Assembly (NCBI GenBank): GCA_902470035.1
Contig: CABREZ010000080.1
Span: forward strand, 1 to 5,936
DNA length: 5,936 nucleotides
DNA from: an uncultured Streptococcus sp.
GTDB lineage: Bacteria; Bacillota; Bacilli; Lactobacillales; Streptococcaceae
Direction of reading: 5' to 3'
The translations under genes were made by a program, and so were the position numbers. The notes below the pieces were generated by a model. The model saw only the letters and a list, made by a program, of their open reading frames with translations, was not told where the DNA came from and searched no databases. Shown here piece by piece: positions 5,314 through 5,936 of this stretch (position 1 is its first letter; each line of letters opens with the position of its first letter).

Positions 5314-5936
5314 CTATTTCTTGATCATCTCTTCCTGAATCAAAAAATCACGCGCTACTTGATTAGCTGACTTGCCTTCCACACCCACTTGGTAGTTCAT
5401 CTGGCTCATTTGATCTGCTGTGATTTTCCCAGCTAGTTTATTAAGGATAGCTTCCAACTCCGGATGTTTTTCGAGTAATTCAGCTTTCATGAGTGGGGCC
5501 CCTTGATATGGAGGGAAGAGTTGCTTGTCATCTTGGAGGACCACGAGGTCATAGCGAGCAAGCTCGGCATCCGTTGAGTAGGCATCTGTGATCTGGATAT
5601 CACCGGACTGGATAGCCTGGTAGCGAAGGGCTGGCTCCATGGTGGAGACTTGTAGATGGAGTCCGTAAACTTTCTGCAAGCCCTTGTTCCCATCCTCTCG
5701 GTCATTAAACTCCAAGGTAAATCCTGCCTTAAGTTGTCCTTCCACCTTTTTCAAATCTGAAATGGTCTTGAGTCCATACTCTTGAGCAATTTTCTTAGGC
5801 ACTGCGACAGCATAGGTATTCTGATAAGCCATGGGTTTGAGCAAGGCTAGGTTATCTTGTTTCCTGATCCCATCTCGGGCTGCTTGATAGACTGCTTCTG
5901 GATCATGGTCGACTTGCGGCGCCGGCTTGAGGAGAC
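5314..5936 (-). CDS. proWX: Choline/glycine-betaine ABC transporter, substrate-binding part (C-terminal), probable ProWX fusion
   Basis: The reading frame is open from the stop (TAG at 5316-5314) to the right edge, so the gene is partial: 206 residues are visible and the apparent Met at 5844 is internal. The sequence is the C-terminal half of an OpuAC-type (QAT-binding) domain, which captures choline, betaine or related quaternary amines outside the cell for import. Family segments are NTYAVAVPKKIAQEYGLKTISDL, EFNDREDGNKGLQKVYGL, ALRYQAIQSGDIQITDAYSTDAEL and FPPYQGAPLMK. Aromatic residues in these stretches probably build the cation-binding cage. In S. pneumoniae the gene at this position next to sczA fuses permease (ProW) and binding domain (ProX); whether a permease precedes it here lies outside the window. 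Imported choline can serve as osmoprotectant or, in the mitis group, as a wall-decorating precursor. It converges on the sczA unit and shares the hairpin terminator. Confidence 0.88.
   Translation of the reverse strand, partial: LLKPAPQVDHDPEAVYQAARDGIRKQDNLALLKPMAYQNTYAVAVPKKIAQEYGLKTISDLKKVEGQLKAGFTLEFNDREDGNKGLQKVYGLHLQVSTMEPALRYQAIQSGDIQITDAYSTDAELARYDLVVLQDDKQLFPPYQGAPLMKAELLEKHPELEAILNKLAGKITADQMSQMNYQVGVEGKSANQVARDFLIQEEMIKK

Noticed and set aside
5487..5705. Minus-strand open frame of 72 codons inside the choline transporter gene
   Set aside because: Shifted-frame shadow of the clear substrate-binding domain.
5314..5844. A complete 176-residue protein starting at the Met at 5844
   Set aside because: The frame remains open and matches the family upstream to the window edge, so this Met is internal and the gene is truncated by the window.

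Overview
The window looks like chromosomal DNA of a low-GC Firmicute, most likely a Streptococcus of the mitis/viridans type. The right part carries a gene order I recognise from Streptococcus pneumoniae: the zinc exporter gene czcD, divergent from the TetR-family zinc regulator gene sczA, then a small membrane protein gene, then a convergent choline/glycine-betaine transporter gene. Codon usage, the AAGGAG-type ribosome sites and the promoters fit this group. The species is not determined.

Layout from left to right. 1-332 (minus) is the N-terminal part of a ferrochelatase-family protein (HemH/CpfC-like), cut by the window edge. 333-652 has no convincing gene; it holds the ferrochelatase promoter and, at 601-638, a strong terminator for the next gene. 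653-3178 (minus) is a single-gene transcription unit for an 841-residue MacB/FtsX-type ABC transporter, with ATPase and permease fused and a very large extracellular domain. It has its own strong promoter (3206-3234) and a CpG density about three times that of its right-hand neighbours, which suggests recent acquisition. 3290-4204 (minus, TTG start) is czcD, with a natural C-terminal run of six histidines. 4205-4342 is the czcD/sczA control region, with three overlapping inverted repeats built on TGTTCA/TGAACA half-sites. 4343-4882 (plus) is sczA. 4918-5250 (plus) is a four-helix membrane protein of unknown function, probably cotranscribed with sczA. A perfect 18-bp hairpin at 5244-5283 terminates transcription from both sides. 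5314-5936 (minus) is the C-terminal part of a choline/betaine substrate-binding protein, probably the 3' part of a ProWX-type permease/binding-protein fusion.

How the genes work together: czcD and sczA form a zinc-efflux module in which SczA senses zinc and controls czcD from the repeats between them. The small membrane protein may belong to this module by position only. The ABC transporter, the ferrochelatase and the choline transporter are separate units. No mobile element, CRISPR array, tRNA or rRNA was seen. The most notable points are the composite SczA operator, the foreign-looking ABC transporter gene and the apparently orphan ferrochelatase.
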